A stretch of 64,000 nt of DNA from Pseudo-nitzschia pungens (taxonomy: Eukaryota > Bacillariophyta > Bacillariophyceae > Bacillariales > Bacillariaceae): positions 531,001-595,000 of the forward strand of contig CM074758.1 of the NCBI GenBank assembly GCA_037355855.1. Direction: 5' to 3'. Position 1 is the first letter of the stretch, and each line of letters begins with the position of its first letter. The notes under the pieces were generated by a model, which saw only the letters and a list, made by a program, of their open reading frames with translations, was not told the DNA's origin and made no database searches. Position numbers and translations under genes: made by a program. Shown piece after piece: positions 34,949 to 45,815 of the stretch.

Positions 34949-35131
34949 TTTCAAAATTCACTTTTTTGGTGTTCGCAGCTTAAAAGGTTATTACTTCACG
35001 GGGTCGGCCTTTCAAAAATCACTTTTTTGGTGTTCGCAGCTTAAAAGGTTATTACTTCACGGGGTCGGCCTTTCAAAAATCACTTTTTTGGTGTTCGCAA
35101 CTTCCTTCACCCACGGTTTCGGCCTTCCGTT
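34949..35131. repeat. 61-bp tandem repeat, about 2.6 copies
   Basis: Units start at 34949, 35010 and 35071, each with TTTCAAAAATCACTTTTTTG, GTGTTCGCAGCTTAAAAGG and CACGGGGTCGGCC. The first two are nearly identical; the third diverges after GTTCGCAACTT. The array ends about 100 bp before the duplicated KCTD block. Confidence 0.9.
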
Positions 35132-35223
35132 ATGTTGCTCTCTCCGCAACAGCGATCGTGAGCAAGATGGTAAGGTTCAACCAATAGTGTCACGCTTTGT
35201 GACTGTTGCCACTGTCTTGCTAT

Positions 35224-36268
35224 GAGTGACTGAGTCCACCCGAACGATTCCCAAATCCGGCGGGGAAAAGACGAACAATCATTGGGATGGTCGTGACGGA
35301 TAGAACGATCCGTTTCCATCGATTACTATCACAACGAAACGCGACGAAACATTTTTCACCCACCCAATCTCTGCCCCTGGGAAGCCAGCAGTAACGTTGA
35401 TTGAATGCTTTAACGATCCTTCCTTCCTTCCTTCCTTCCTTCCATAATTTCCTGGCACCAACGAGTGGAATACTATCGACGCAAATCACAGACTTCCCCC
35501 GTCATTACCATTACCATAATTCTTGACCACCATGAGCAAAGACAACGCCTGCACCTCTTCTACTGTCCGGTTTAATGTAGGAGGGACCATCTACGAGGTC
35601 TCACGATCGCTCCTGAAGCTGTTCCCCAACACCATGCTATCCCGAATGGTCTCTGAGACCTGGCAGGAGGTGGTGGAGGACGGGGACGAGAATAACGAGG
35701 CATCCCCGATCTTTATTGATCGCGACGGAGAGCGCTTTCGCTATGTTTTGGACTACATGAGAGACGGCCGGCAAGTCTCCTTGCCCGCGACAGTTTCCAG
35801 AGATGGATTCCTAAAGGATCTGGAATACTATGGATTTGAAGAAGTGGACACCAACAGCATCGCGGAGCGATCGTCGCTTGCGGTGTACCGGAATACATTG
35901 CTGAGAATGGAAGAATTTGAACGAAACATGAAGAGTGATTACGAAATGGCCAGACTTGCTCATTATTGTTTCGTGAGATTCAAACATACTGCAAAGCTCG
36001 AGTTTTACGTTGGTTATAATCACGAGGCTGGCCTTTTTTCCGATCCTCGGCATCAGAAATACAAAGATTCAAAGGTCATGCAAGAATTGAATGAAGTTGC
36101 AGCAAGTCTCACATCCACAAAAAATCGGGCATCTTTCAACAAATTCCTAGGTGAATATGGCCTAAAGGTCACTGATGTTGATGCCGAGACTTGTAATTAT
36201 GCAGTCAAAGTAGGCCTTGCGATCATTGACGGAATGTGAAGTCGAGACGAAGCGCAGTTTCTCGGAAT
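35224..36268 (+). repeat. Intact copy of the inverted duplication (partner 9117-10153)
   Basis: It matches the reverse complement of 9117-10153 from GAGTGACTGA to CTCGGAAT. It includes about 300 bp upstream of the KCTD-like ATG and a (TTCC)n tract at about 35419-35443 that the other copy lacks. Confidence 0.85.
35532..36239 (+). CDS. BTB/T1 (KCTD-like) domain protein, intact copy
   Basis: The protein has 235 residues from the ATG at 35532. The N-terminal half is a potassium-channel tetramerisation (T1)-type BTB domain: STVRFNVGGTIYEVSRSLL, then TMLSRMVSETW, FIDRDGERFRYVLDYMRDG and FLKDLEYYGFEE. There are no transmembrane segments, so it is a soluble KCTD-like protein and not a channel. The C-terminal half (ARLAHYCFVRFKHTAKLEF onward) is not recognised. 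BTB/T1 domains form tetramers or pentamers, often as Cullin-3 adaptors; that role is inference here. Two decayed relatives lie at 9146-9852 and 11390-12056. This is the only copy in the window with an open frame. Confidence 0.85.
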   Translation: MSKDNACTSSTVRFNVGGTIYEVSRSLLKLFPNTMLSRMVSETWQEVVEDGDENNEASPIFIDRDGERFRYVLDYMRDGRQVSLPATVSRDGFLKDLEYYGFEEVDTNSIAERSSLAVYRNTLLRMEEFERNMKSDYEMARLAHYCFVRFKHTAKLEFYVGYNHEAGLFSDPRHQKYKDSKVMQELNEVAASLTSTKNRASFNKFLGEYGLKVTDVDAETCNYAVKVGLAIIDGM

Positions 36269-37251
36269 TCGGAGAAAGTGTATTGTCGCCTCTCCACTAT
36301 TGAGTTCGAAAAATCACTTTCCGAGGTCAATTTTCCAGCAAAAAAAGGCTCAAACACACTCTCGATGCAAGGAATGCTCTGGACAAGAAAATGACCTTTT
36401 CTTAGATCGGGCCACAAAATAAGGTCAATAATTAAAAAAAAAACTCCATTTCAACAACCACAGCACTAAGGACCTGTCACCCCCACCCTAACTCCATAAC
36501 CAACCTAAGATTAATTCTGATATTACAGCCTCACCACCTACAGTATTAGAGGAAGGAGATCTGCAAGTTTCAAATCGATTGGAGCACTTGGTTTGGAGAA
36601 TTGAACTGGCAAAGTAGCAGCAAAATTGGTTCGGTTTTTCGGACGAAAAATTGTCCCCGGTCCAAACAACTACGGTGAAAATTAATATCTCCTCCCCCCC
36701 TCGACGGATTCGGACCGGACCACTTCGTACAGATCTATTATATCAAGAAGGACAAGGCATCCAATTTGCAGATCGATCCGACCGATCGTTTTTGAGAAAC
36801 GGACTGTAAGGTTTACAGTGACCACAGTGCCTTTCTTATTGTTTTCGTCTGGGAGATTTCGTACCTCTATCGATCGGAAAAACGGTAGACAGACGGACAC
36901 AGCGACAGAGCGAGTTTTTAGTGTTAAACTTCTGCGCTCACACATTTGTAGAAAATGTACTGGTTCTACGGCTGTCGCGACCACTTTAGCCACTACGAAG
37001 TAAACCCTTATTTTAAATACCGTGCTTCTACCGGTATTTTCTATCGGAGTTTCCCCATTCTTGTTTCTTGTTCCGCTTAGATCTTCGGACAGCATCTCGA
37101 CTCTCTACCGTAATGTCAATTTCGACTCATCACATTCGTTTTTCGCCTTTGCATAATAAGCAAGGCTTATCCGCATTCGTGTTAGGGGTTGTCCCAGCAC
37201 GCAACTTACCGTAATCTTATCCGGAACCGAGACCGAACCGCATTACATGCC
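36269..37251. other. Intergenic, nothing recognised
   Basis: No gene or clear repeat. It includes the upstream region of the phosphatase gene. A non-ATG open frame runs into the next gene from 37189. Confidence 0.5.
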
Positions 37252-40089
37252 ATGATGTTTTTGCCCCGTAATTGCAGCAGCAGTGGCAGCAGCAGCAGCA
37301 GCAATGGAAGACGGTTTGTCCACAGGTTGATGATGCCACGGAACAATTGTCGTGGCAACAAAAGATACCTTCTCCCTCATCGGTTGGACAACTTGATCCA
37401 ACAACGACAAGTACCTCATCTGAGTTCCGAGACTCTGCGGGATCGCCATGGCCCATCGAGCCGACGGTGGCTTTCATCGTCATCATCGTCTTTTCTCTCC
37501 ACGAGTCGCTCCGAAGACAACAGCAACAGCAATAGCAACAACAGCAACGGCAACGGCAACGGCAACGGCAGCGGCAACGGCAGCGGCAACGGCAGCGGCA
37601 ACGAGAACAGCGGCGCAGAGCACAAGCACAAGCACAAGAACAAACGCAGCGAAACAACGCTTCTCCAATCACAATCCGAACAAGTCGGCGCCTGGACCCT
37701 GCTGGCGGCGCTCGAAAAAGCCAAGGAGGCCCAGCTGGTGGAGGTTGCCGCCCTCGTTTCCTCGTTGCAGGCGCTTCTGCCCCTCGGAAACGGACCCAGC
37801 GAGCAATCTCAATCGCATCCGCAATCGCAATCGCAATCGCAATCGCAATCGCCACCGAAACCCCCTCCGGTTCGGGAAGACGACTTTGTGCTGGAGGATA
37901 CCCGAAACCTGACAGGCGCCGATGTGGCAAGGCTCCTGGATGCCACCCGCAGCGGGAGAATTATCGAGATGCACACGGTCAAGGCACTGATCGAGACCGC
38001 AACGGCGGTCTTTCGGTCCAAGCATCCGGACCGGCTCGTCCAGCTGCCGCCTCTGGAGAAAGACCAACGCCTGCAGGTGGTAGGGGACCTGCATGGATCC
38101 CTCAGCGACCTGGCCACCGTCCTGGCGCTGCGGAATCCCTCCAACAACAAGAACAATACGAACAATAACAACACCAACCACAATACCAACGACACAATGC
38201 TGTTCAACGGCGATCTGGCCGACCGGGGGGACCACGGCATCGAGGTGATTTGTGCCGTCTGCGCGCTCAAGCTGGCCTATCCCGACAATATCTTGGTCAA
38301 CCGGGGCAACCACGAGGACCTGGCGCTGGTGGTGGCCTACGGGCTGGCCTCCGAGATCACGCACAAGTACGGAGAAGCGGCCCGCAAGGTCCTCCGGCCG
38401 ACCCTGGACGGCTTCTTTCGGTCCCTCCCGCTGGCCACGGTGATCGAGGGGGACGCCCTCATCGTCCACGCGGGTCCGCCACCGCCAACGACAATGCTGG
38501 CAACGCTGGCCACACCAACAACAATCAGCGACGGCGACAGCAGCAGCAGCAGCAGTAGCGACAGCAGCAAATCATCGCCACCGTCACCGTCACCGCGATT
38601 GTCGGAACTTCTGCTCGCCGACCATCCCCTGCTCGCCGGGAGTGGCCTGTCCCGGACGGTTGTGGATACGGGATGCCTACAGGACAACGACGACGACAAC
38701 GCCATTTCTGACAATGTCAACATTAATTTCTGCAATGATACCTGTGAAATCGAAAGGGCATCGAGGACGGTCATTGAATCGATGCTGTGGTCGGATCCGA
38801 TTGTCGAACCCGGCGAGGAAACCCTCTGGGACGCGGGAGATAACCAGAACCAGAACCACAGCCATAGCAACAGCAACACTCATATCGAAGATCGGTGGAT
38901 CCCAAACACCTCCCGGGGAGCGGGGTTCCGGTACGATGCCAGCGTCGTCCGCGATTTCCTCCGCAGGGAGGGACTCACGCGCATGGTCCGATCGCACGAG
39001 CCGGTCCGGGAGGGATGCGCGCGGTACGAGATCCGAGACGACAGCGACAGCGACAACGACAACGGCGATGGTGGCGCAACTAAAACTATGGAGCTCTTTA
39101 CGGTCTTTTCAGTATCCCGGTACCCCTACAAGGAGGGATTCAACCAGGGAGCGATCCTCGAACTAAAGGCCAACGGCAAGCACTCGGTCTTGCGATACGC
39201 CACGGAAGACGACGAGCCAGTAGCCATCACCGCAAAGGCAAAGGCAAACGCGACGACTATCGATGATTCCGGGACGGTGGTGGGGAGCGCTCCGGAGCGG
39301 GGCGAGGACAAGGACGAGGACGAGGAGGACCACCAACGGGCAATCTCAACAGCTGTTTGCACCATCGATCCCGGAGCCATTCTGCGCGCGCTCCGGGAGG
39401 CAACGCGGTACCAAGGTCCGGCAATCTACAACTCGCTGAAACAGAAACAGAAACAGCTGGCGTCAACAACAACAACAACAACAACAACGCCAACGTCAAT
39501 GTCGGCGTCCGAGGGAAAAGGAGAAGGCCTTCTTCCCTTTGATGCCCTGCTCGACGTTCTCATCGACTCGCTGAACCTGGAAAACGAGCGGACGAGCCTC
39601 ACAACGATCGGGGCCAAGAACGCACTCGCCACCGCCCTCGGGGTGACCTGCCCGAACACCCATCTGCCCCCCGAATCCGTTTCCTTGGAACCCTGCTGCG
39701 AAAAGCTTCTCATCGGACCCCGCATGCGCGCCGATGCCCCGGCGTCGCACCGCGGACCAAAATCAACGAGAGCCATCGACCACTCGTACTCGTACTATCC
39801 GTGGCTCTTTTCGGTCTTTGACCTGGTGGACATCAACCGGACCGGTTTTGTGGGCCGCTTCGAATGGGGAGAGGCCGTCGACCGCATCAATTCCCGCCTG
39901 CCCCCCGAACGGAAGAACGCGCGCATCGACGCCGATCGGACGTGGAAATTGCTCGACGCCAACGACGACGGCAAGATCAGCATGGTCGAGTGGGAACTCC
40001 TGGGGCGGGCCCTCGCGTCGTCGGAGGGGGGCCTGGGCTTGGGCGCGATGATCGGCGGTGGCGACGGCGATGGCTCCGTGGAGGAGTAG
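37252..40089 (+). CDS. PPP-family Ser/Thr phosphatase with C-terminal EF-hands (PPEF/PP7-like)
   Basis: About 945 residues from the ATG at 37252. The first 230 or so residues are low complexity, with Ser, Asn/Gly and Gln/Ser runs from AGC, AAC and CAA repeats. The Arg/Ser-rich start could be a mitochondrial presequence. The PPP metal and catalytic motifs follow in order: VVGDLHG (about 280), NGDLADRGDHG (about 320), NRGNHED (about 350), IVHAGPP (about 406), MLWSDP and MVRSHEP, then FTVFSVSRYP. Low-complexity insertions separate several of these. Two EF-hand loops lie near the C-terminus: DINRTGFVGRFEW (about 863) and DANDDGKISMVEWE (about 904). A calcium-regulated phosphatase is the likely role. 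GDLADRG replaces the usual GDxVDRG, but metal-binding residues are kept. One exon. Confidence 0.82.
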   Translation: MMFLPRNCSSSGSSSSSNGRRFVHRLMMPRNNCRGNKRYLLPHRLDNLIQQRQVPHLSSETLRDRHGPSSRRWLSSSSSSFLSTSRSEDNSNSNSNNSNGNGNGNGSGNGSGNGSGNENSGAEHKHKHKNKRSETTLLQSQSEQVGAWTLLAALEKAKEAQLVEVAALVSSLQALLPLGNGPSEQSQSHPQSQSQSQSQSPPKPPPVREDDFVLEDTRNLTGADVARLLDATRSGRIIEMHTVKALIETATAVFRSKHPDRLVQLPPLEKDQRLQVVGDLHGSLSDLATVLALRNPSNNKNNTNNNNTNHNTNDTMLFNGDLADRGDHGIEVICAVCALKLAYPDNILVNRGNHEDLALVVAYGLASEITHKYGEAARKVLRPTLDGFFRSLPLATVIEGDALIVHAGPPPPTTMLATLATPTTISDGDSSSSSSSDSSKSSPPSPSPRLSELLLADHPLLAGSGLSRTVVDTGCLQDNDDDNAISDNVNINFCNDTCEIERASRTVIESMLWSDPIVEPGEETLWDAGDNQNQNHSHSNSNTHIEDRWIPNTSRGAGFRYDASVVRDFLRREGLTRMVRSHEPVREGCARYEIRDDSDSDNDNGDGGATKTMELFTVFSVSRYPYKEGFNQGAILELKANGKHSVLRYATEDDEPVAITAKAKANATTIDDSGTVVGSAPERGEDKDEDEEDHQRAISTAVCTIDPGAILRALREATRYQGPAIYNSLKQKQKQLASTTTTTTTTPTSMSASEGKGEGLLPFDALLDVLIDSLNLENERTSLTTIGAKNALATALGVTCPNTHLPPESVSLEPCCEKLLIGPRMRADAPASHRGPKSTRAIDHSYSYYPWLFSVFDLVDINRTGFVGRFEWGEAVDRINSRLPPERKNARIDADRTWKLLDANDDGKISMVEWELLGRALASSEGGLGLGAMIGGGDGDGSVEE

Positions 40090-40536
40090 GAATATATACG
40101 TGTTGCAATAAAATTGTATCTGTAATGCATACAAGTACAAGTACATGTATAGGCGGGAGTGAGCGAGCAAAGCAGGAGTGCAAACTAGCCAAACCTAGAC
40201 CGCAAACCAAGACCGGGCATTGCTGCAGTGGCTGGCTCGTAGGACGACGAGATATTGCGGCCCGCTAAAACAATATAGACATATTGAATGCTTGCCCGTC
40301 TGCATGCACGCAGAGTCATGCGCAATATTAATCGAAATAATTTTACCATAGAATAAAGAAGCACTCTAGTAAACAATACTGCCATGATATACGAAGTAAT
40401 CACAACAACTAATACTACAATCACAGGAAGCGCATCGAATCGCATCGCATCGCATCATATCATCCCATTGCATTGCATCCGATCGCGCGAGAACGAAATG
40501 TAACGCAATTTTGAAGCAAAAAAACTCGGTTCGCTT
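40090..40536. other. Intergenic between convergent genes
   Basis: 3' flanks of the phosphatase and bestrophin genes. A (GCATC)n/(GCATT)n pentamer tract lies at about 40430-40480, just beyond the bestrophin stop. Confidence 0.6.
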
Positions 40537-42456
40537 CTATCGCTCCACCATCCACTCCGGCATCGCGGCGCGACTCCGGAAGTAGATGCTGTCGTCCTCG
40601 TGCCACTCGTTGTCGTCGTCGCCAACGAATTCGTCGTCGAATGGATCGTCCGCGCGTTCTTTGCTTTCCTCCCCCATTGCCGAGTCCTCGCTGCCCCCGG
40701 GCAGCAGGCGGTCCGTTTCGGTGGCCGCCTCGCGGCCATCGTTCGCGTTGCCGAGTGTCTCGTTCTCGTTCTCGTTCTCGTTCTCGTTCCTGTTCTTGCC
40801 GCCGCCGCGCTCGCTGCCGCAGAAATCGAAATCGAGCGTCGGGCGAATCGGCTCGGAGGCCTTGCGGTGGGTCCGGTAGCGGAGGAACCCCGCCCACTCG
40901 GGTCCGTCCGATTCGAGAATCGTCCGGACGATTTCCTCGGCGCAGTACTCGGCGATCCCGGAAGCGTCCCACAGCCCCCCGCGGCCAAAGGGATCGTCGA
41001 GGTCGTCCGACACGAGCAGCAGGCCCGCAATGGCGAGCGTGGCGAACCCCACCAGGGCGCACGCCGGGAGCAGCCATTGCCATTGCCACTGCACGTTCCG
41101 CAGCGAGTTCCACAGCAATTGCCACCGCACGTGCGCGCCGAGATCGGCGTCGCGGTCGCCGCGACCGTCTCTGTTGCCGTTGCGCCCCCACACCGCTAGG
41201 AGGGGGAGCAGCGAAGCGTACCCAATGGCCAGGCCGCGGATGAGGTTGGCCAGCGGAGCGGGAAACGGCGTCACCATGAGGGTCCGTAGGTCGTGGTAGC
41301 CCTCCATCATGGAATCCACCGTGGCCAGCAGCGCGAGTTCGTGCTCCGGGCTCATCGGATGGGCCAATCGGTCCTCCTGGCTGAAGCGCGGAGCGGGAGA
41401 AGGAATAGAAACAATGGAAATACAAACATGAATGAATGAATGAATGAATGAATCAATTGTTGTCGCGATGCGAAGCAACGCAACGGAACGGAAAAATCGC
41501 AAGTGAGAGACGAGATGAGAATCAATCAATCAATCGCAAGGGAAGAATATCACAAACAACAACAACAACAACAACAATAATCATAATCACGGTGCAAGCA
41601 TCCGATGATGGCACTCGTCAGTCCCGCGCGTCCGAATTCAACCGCAATTCGCAATTCGCAATTCGCAAGACAATCCGTTGCGTTGCGTTGCGTCGCGCTG
41701 CGCTGCGTCAAACGTTGCGCATCGCCAAACACCCTGCCCCTCAACCACGCAAACACTCGTTGCTTTGCGTTACGCAAATTGTACGCACCCGCAGATCGTT
41801 TCCTGGAGCAAGTGGGCCAGTGTGATCGGCACGTCAAAGGAGGCCAGCCCCCGACTGGTGGGAACCCTGGAATCTTCCGTCGAAAGCATCCGCATCCGCA
41901 TCCGCAGCTCGCTGCCACCGGCATTTCGATTTTTATTTCCGTTTCCATCGCTCGGCGGCAGGCACTGCTCCAGCTCGGTCCCGTCCAGTTCCGTGAGAAA
42001 ATACGCCGGTCGCTTGTGGAAGGGATACCCCGCGTTGGACGCCGCCGTCCGGACCACCAGAATGGCCCGGTAGGCCAGCTCGGACCGCCACTCCCGGGAG
42101 GCCCGATCGTGGTTGTTCCCCGCCCTGCGGGAGACCAGCACCGCGGTCCGCACCAGGCGAGACGCGTGCCGGAGGATCCTTTCCAGGGCGTCTCTGTGCG
42201 ACCGAGAGCGGCGGAGGGATCGGAGCGTCCGTGCCACCAGGAGCCAGGCCACCATTACTCCGTTCGCGACAACGAGTCCGAGCAGGGACCACCGCCGCGG
42301 CGCGCTTGAATCGGAATCGTTTGGACCGCCACCGGCGGGGTCGGTTGCGTCCGTCTTTGTATTGTTTGGGAGGAGTTGGTCGTCCGGGTGCCGCCGGCCC
42401 GCCGAAAGAACGACCAGCACCAGGACGTTGGCGGCGCACCAGGGAAGGACCCGCAA
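40537..42456 (-). CDS. Bestrophin-like anion channel (two exons seen, 5' end unresolved)
   Basis: Exon A runs from 42456 down to 41789 and exon B from 41380 down to 40537. The 408-bp intron (41788-41381) begins GTGCGT and ends TTCAG. The phase-2 junction keeps the frame and joins LLQETICG to QEDRLAHP. Exon B has HELALLATVDSMMEGYHDL, TLMVTPFPAPLANLIRGL and DDLDDPFG, which match the bestrophin core and its acidic calcium-binding region. Hydrophobic segments (VLVLVVLS, LLGLVVANGVMVAWLL, ALVGFATLAIAGLLLV) are membrane spans. The tail is acidic, with NENENENEN from a repeat. No ATG opens exon A; a stop lies about 30 bp upstream. The upstream sequence AVTRTETIDFL lies in another frame, so a +1 shift near 42455 or a missing exon is likely. 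Diatom bestrophins can sit in thylakoids; location here is unknown. Confidence 0.75.
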
Positions 42457-43252
42457 GAAAATCGATCGTTTCCGTCCGTGTCACCGCCACGGACGGGACG
42501 GGCCATTCCGTGGTTGCCTCTCTGGGAGCCGGCTGCGGCTGTCGCTGCGGCTGTCGCTGCCGATCCTCCGCTGCGGGATTTTGCCCGGATGCGAGCACGG
42601 GGGAGCCATTGCGTGGGGGAACGAACCAATGAATGAATCAATGAATCAATGAATCAATGAATGAATGAATGAATGAATGAATCAATCAATCACCGGCAAA
42701 CCGGAAATCGGAAACACGTATGGATTCGATTTGATTCGATTTGATTCGTTGTGATGCAATGCAATGCAATGTCGCCTTCCAAAGGAGCAGGAACAGAACC
42801 GAACCGAACCGAACCGAACCGAAGCGAATCACAGCCCAAGGGAGGAACGGAACGAATCCAGCAGGCAACGCGGAATCAATCAATCAATCAATCGATCAAT
42901 CGATCAATCGATCAACCAACCAATCCGATAGATTCATTCGCCCGATTCGAAGCCCGTGCGGTGCCGTATTGTACCTCGTGCCGTAGAACGGGAATGCGAT
43001 AATATCTCAATTGAATTGAATTGAATTGAATCGAATCGAATTCAATGCAAACCAAACCAAGCAGAACCCGCGGGGACAAAGCGCACTCGCGAAGAATCGA
43101 ATCAGGAATCCGAAGAATCGAATCAGGAATCCGAAGAATCGAATCAGGAATCCGAGCGTTAAGATCCGTTTTGCTTGTTGACGGGAACCGTTCTTCTTCT
43201 TTTTTTTTTGGTCTTTGCGAATGAATGAACGAATGAATCTGCGTTCTGTTTG

Positions 43253-43286
<34 letters not shown>

Positions 43287-44260
43287 ACAATCTACAATCT
43301 ACCGTATCTCCGGGACGAGTGAGATGGGAATGAGTCGATGACAACTCCCGCGTTCCTCGGCGCTTTGTGATCATCGTTGCGAACTCCACTTACCGTACGG
43401 TATGACACTAATTATTACGAAGTACTTCGTATTTCATTGCCCCGGTTCCGATTTGACACCTTCCCTAAGTTACCACAGCAGCCACACGTACCGGTATTGC
43501 GCAGTGGAAGCAATATGATTTTAAAAGGTTTTTTACAGCACACACCGATAATAATATGGTGTGTTGTTGGCCGGTTTTGTTTCTTGGATTTTCAATCAAA
43601 ATAGGTTCTGCGGGTCCCGGATTTTGATTTGATGGATGGATGGATGGATGGATGGGGATTGACGATGAGTGATTCCCACATTTTGCAGAGAAGATAAATC
43701 TTATTCGATGTTGATTGATGTCGATTCTGTAAGAGTATGGCACATAACACATGACACATGACATGGACATGGCGCATCCAGCTTGGATATTATTTTTTAT
43801 TTTTTGCCCATGGGGTTGCCCTCTGGAGGGGTTCGTATTCTTCATCCCGACTTTTCCCGCCGGCGCGCTCCTGTTGCGGTATGTTTGGGTAAGTAAAGGC
43901 CTCATGCATGTAATGTACGGTACAGTAATTAATGTTAAAATGAGGTTCATCCAATCCCCCCCCCTAAAACACTCCTGGGTGTCGACCACAATTACTTCGT
44001 ACCGGTAATCTTAACCTTACTTCGTAGAGCCTGGTACTACCGTATTATTGTAATTGTTAGTCGATTGATCCGCTGGCCCAATGTCCATTCCGGACCACGA
44101 TGGAGGAGCCAAGCCAATGCATCCGGTCACCTCTTGCACCACTCTGCAAAGAAAGTTCAAGCAAGCAAGCAAGAGAAAACGAGAAAACGAGAAAAAGAGA
44201 GAGAGAGAAAGAGAGAAAAACCAAAACACGAGACGCAACGCAACACAACATCCCACACCA
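42457..44260. other. Intergenic, dense microsatellites
   Basis: Contents include GAATGAATCAAT tetramers at about 42625-42690, (GCAAT)n at about 42755-42770, (GAACC)n at about 42796-42822, (CAAT/GATC)n at about 42875-42920, (TTGAA)n at about 43010-43030, (TTGA)n at about 43253-43285, (GGAT)n at about 43630-43656 and GTAC-type words at 43990-44040. The first ~150 bp may include an unresolved 5' part of the bestrophin gene. Confidence 0.6.
43090..43152. repeat. 21-bp tandem repeat, three perfect copies
   Basis: CGAAGAATCGAATCAGGAAT plus one C repeats at 43090, 43111 and 43132. Confidence 0.92.
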
Positions 44261-44556
44261 ATGCCACCCAAAAAAGTCGTGTGCAATCCGTACGCCAAAA
44301 AGGCCAGGTCCAGCCGACCTCCCGCGTCGACGGGATTGACATCGTCGTCGTTTGGCAACAGCAACATCAATAACAGCAACAGCAATAACAACACTAGCAA
44401 CAGCAATAGCAACATCAATAACATCAATAGCAGCAAGGATGGGACCTCCCGGCTCCTCCCCTCCGATTGCATTCTCCGGCCCGGATCTTTTTCGCAGGCC
44501 TTTGAAGGGATCGACGACACGGAACACTTTCGGAGGGCCTCGGATTCCTTCTTTGC

Positions 44557-44587
<31 letters not shown>

Positions 44588-45695
44588 AATCCCGATGGTG
44601 CAAATGCGAACCCCAAAAGGAAGGAAACCTTTCGGTTGGTCGGACAGGGGCCAAAGCAATCCAAACTCAACCACACGAAACACAAACCATTGACATTGGC
44701 GTCGAGAAAACGACGACGGAACGCTTCCGCCACACATGCATCTACAACCGCAACCGCATCTGCAACCGCAACTCTGTCCAATCGAAACGGGGCTGCGGGA
44801 GTGGAAAAGCCGCCTCACCCCAAGCCGCCAGAAGAATCTTCCGCGAGCGGAAACTCCAAAGATTCGGAAGGAGGACCGGACCCCGCTTCCGCATCTTCCG
44901 CTTCCGCATCCGACAACAACGAAACCAACACAAATAACAACACAAACAACAACAACAACGACAAAATCAACAGCGACACCCGGATCCACCACACCCTCCT
45001 CCAGCCGCACGTTCTCTACGCCAGCACCCGCCAAAAGGGAAACTCCATCCTCCCCCTCGTCCGCAACGTCCCGGTGGCCTACAGCCCGATGGTCCCCGAC
45101 TACATTCTGGGGGCGACCACCTGCGCCCTCTTTCTCTCCGTCAAGTACCACAAGCTCTATCCCCGCTACGTCCACCGCCGGATCGCCGAGCTCCGGGACG
45201 ACTTTTGCCTGAGGGTCCTGCTGGTCCGCGTCGACGTCGACGACAACGCCAACGCGCTGCTCCTGCTCAACGCGCTCTGCGTCGCGCACAAGCTGGCGCT
45301 GGTCCTGTGCTGGAGCGACCTCGAAGCGGCCCGGTACCTGGAAACCTACAAGGTCCGGGACGGGAGGGACGCCGGGTGCATCCGGAAGCGCGAGTCGGCG
45401 CACCTCCCGGACAGGGTCGCGGAATTTCTCTGCGCCTCGCGGAGGGGCGGTTTCGGCGGGGGAAGTGCGGGGTATCGGTGCCGGCTTTGGCGGCGGCAGG
45501 GGCGTCAACAAGACGGACGCCTTTTCGCTGTGGACGCAGTTTTCCACCGTGGCGGGCGTGGCTGCGGCGTCCCGGGACGAGCTGGCGCTCGTGCCGGGGA
45601 TGGGACCCTTCAAGGTCCGCAGGCTCCACGACGCGTTGCACCGGCCCTTTTCGTCCCTCGCGACGAAGCGCCGGAAGAAACAGAAACAGCAAGAG

Positions 45696-45726
<31 letters not shown>

Positions 45727-45815
45727 AAGAGCAACAAGAACGGCAAGAACAACAAGAACAACAAGAACGGCAAGAAGAACAAGAGCAACAAGAACAGCAA
45801 GAAGAACAAGGGTAG
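44261..45815 (+). CDS. ERCC1: ERCC1/RAD10 nucleotide-excision-repair protein (one frame break)
   Basis: ERCC1 partners XPF to make the structure-specific nuclease that cuts 5' of DNA damage in the nucleus. I start at the ATG at 44261 (MPPKKVVCNPYAKKAR), since the upstream extension is low-complexity Lys/Arg/Glu. A long Asn/Ser-rich region precedes the central domain: STRQKGNSILPLVRNVPVAY, VPDYILGATTCALFLSVKYH, LRVLLVRVDVDDNA and EAARYLETYKVRD. The helix-hairpin-helix tail is VNKTDAFSLWTQF with ELALVPGMGPFKVRRLHDA. Between these blocks, near 45440-45480 in a G-rich stretch, the frame shifts +1. Only a 28-nt GT-AG intron would fix it, which is too short to accept readily. An inserted G is more likely. 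The C-terminus is an unusual Gln/Glu-rich tail from GAACAA repeats. Confidence 0.85.
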
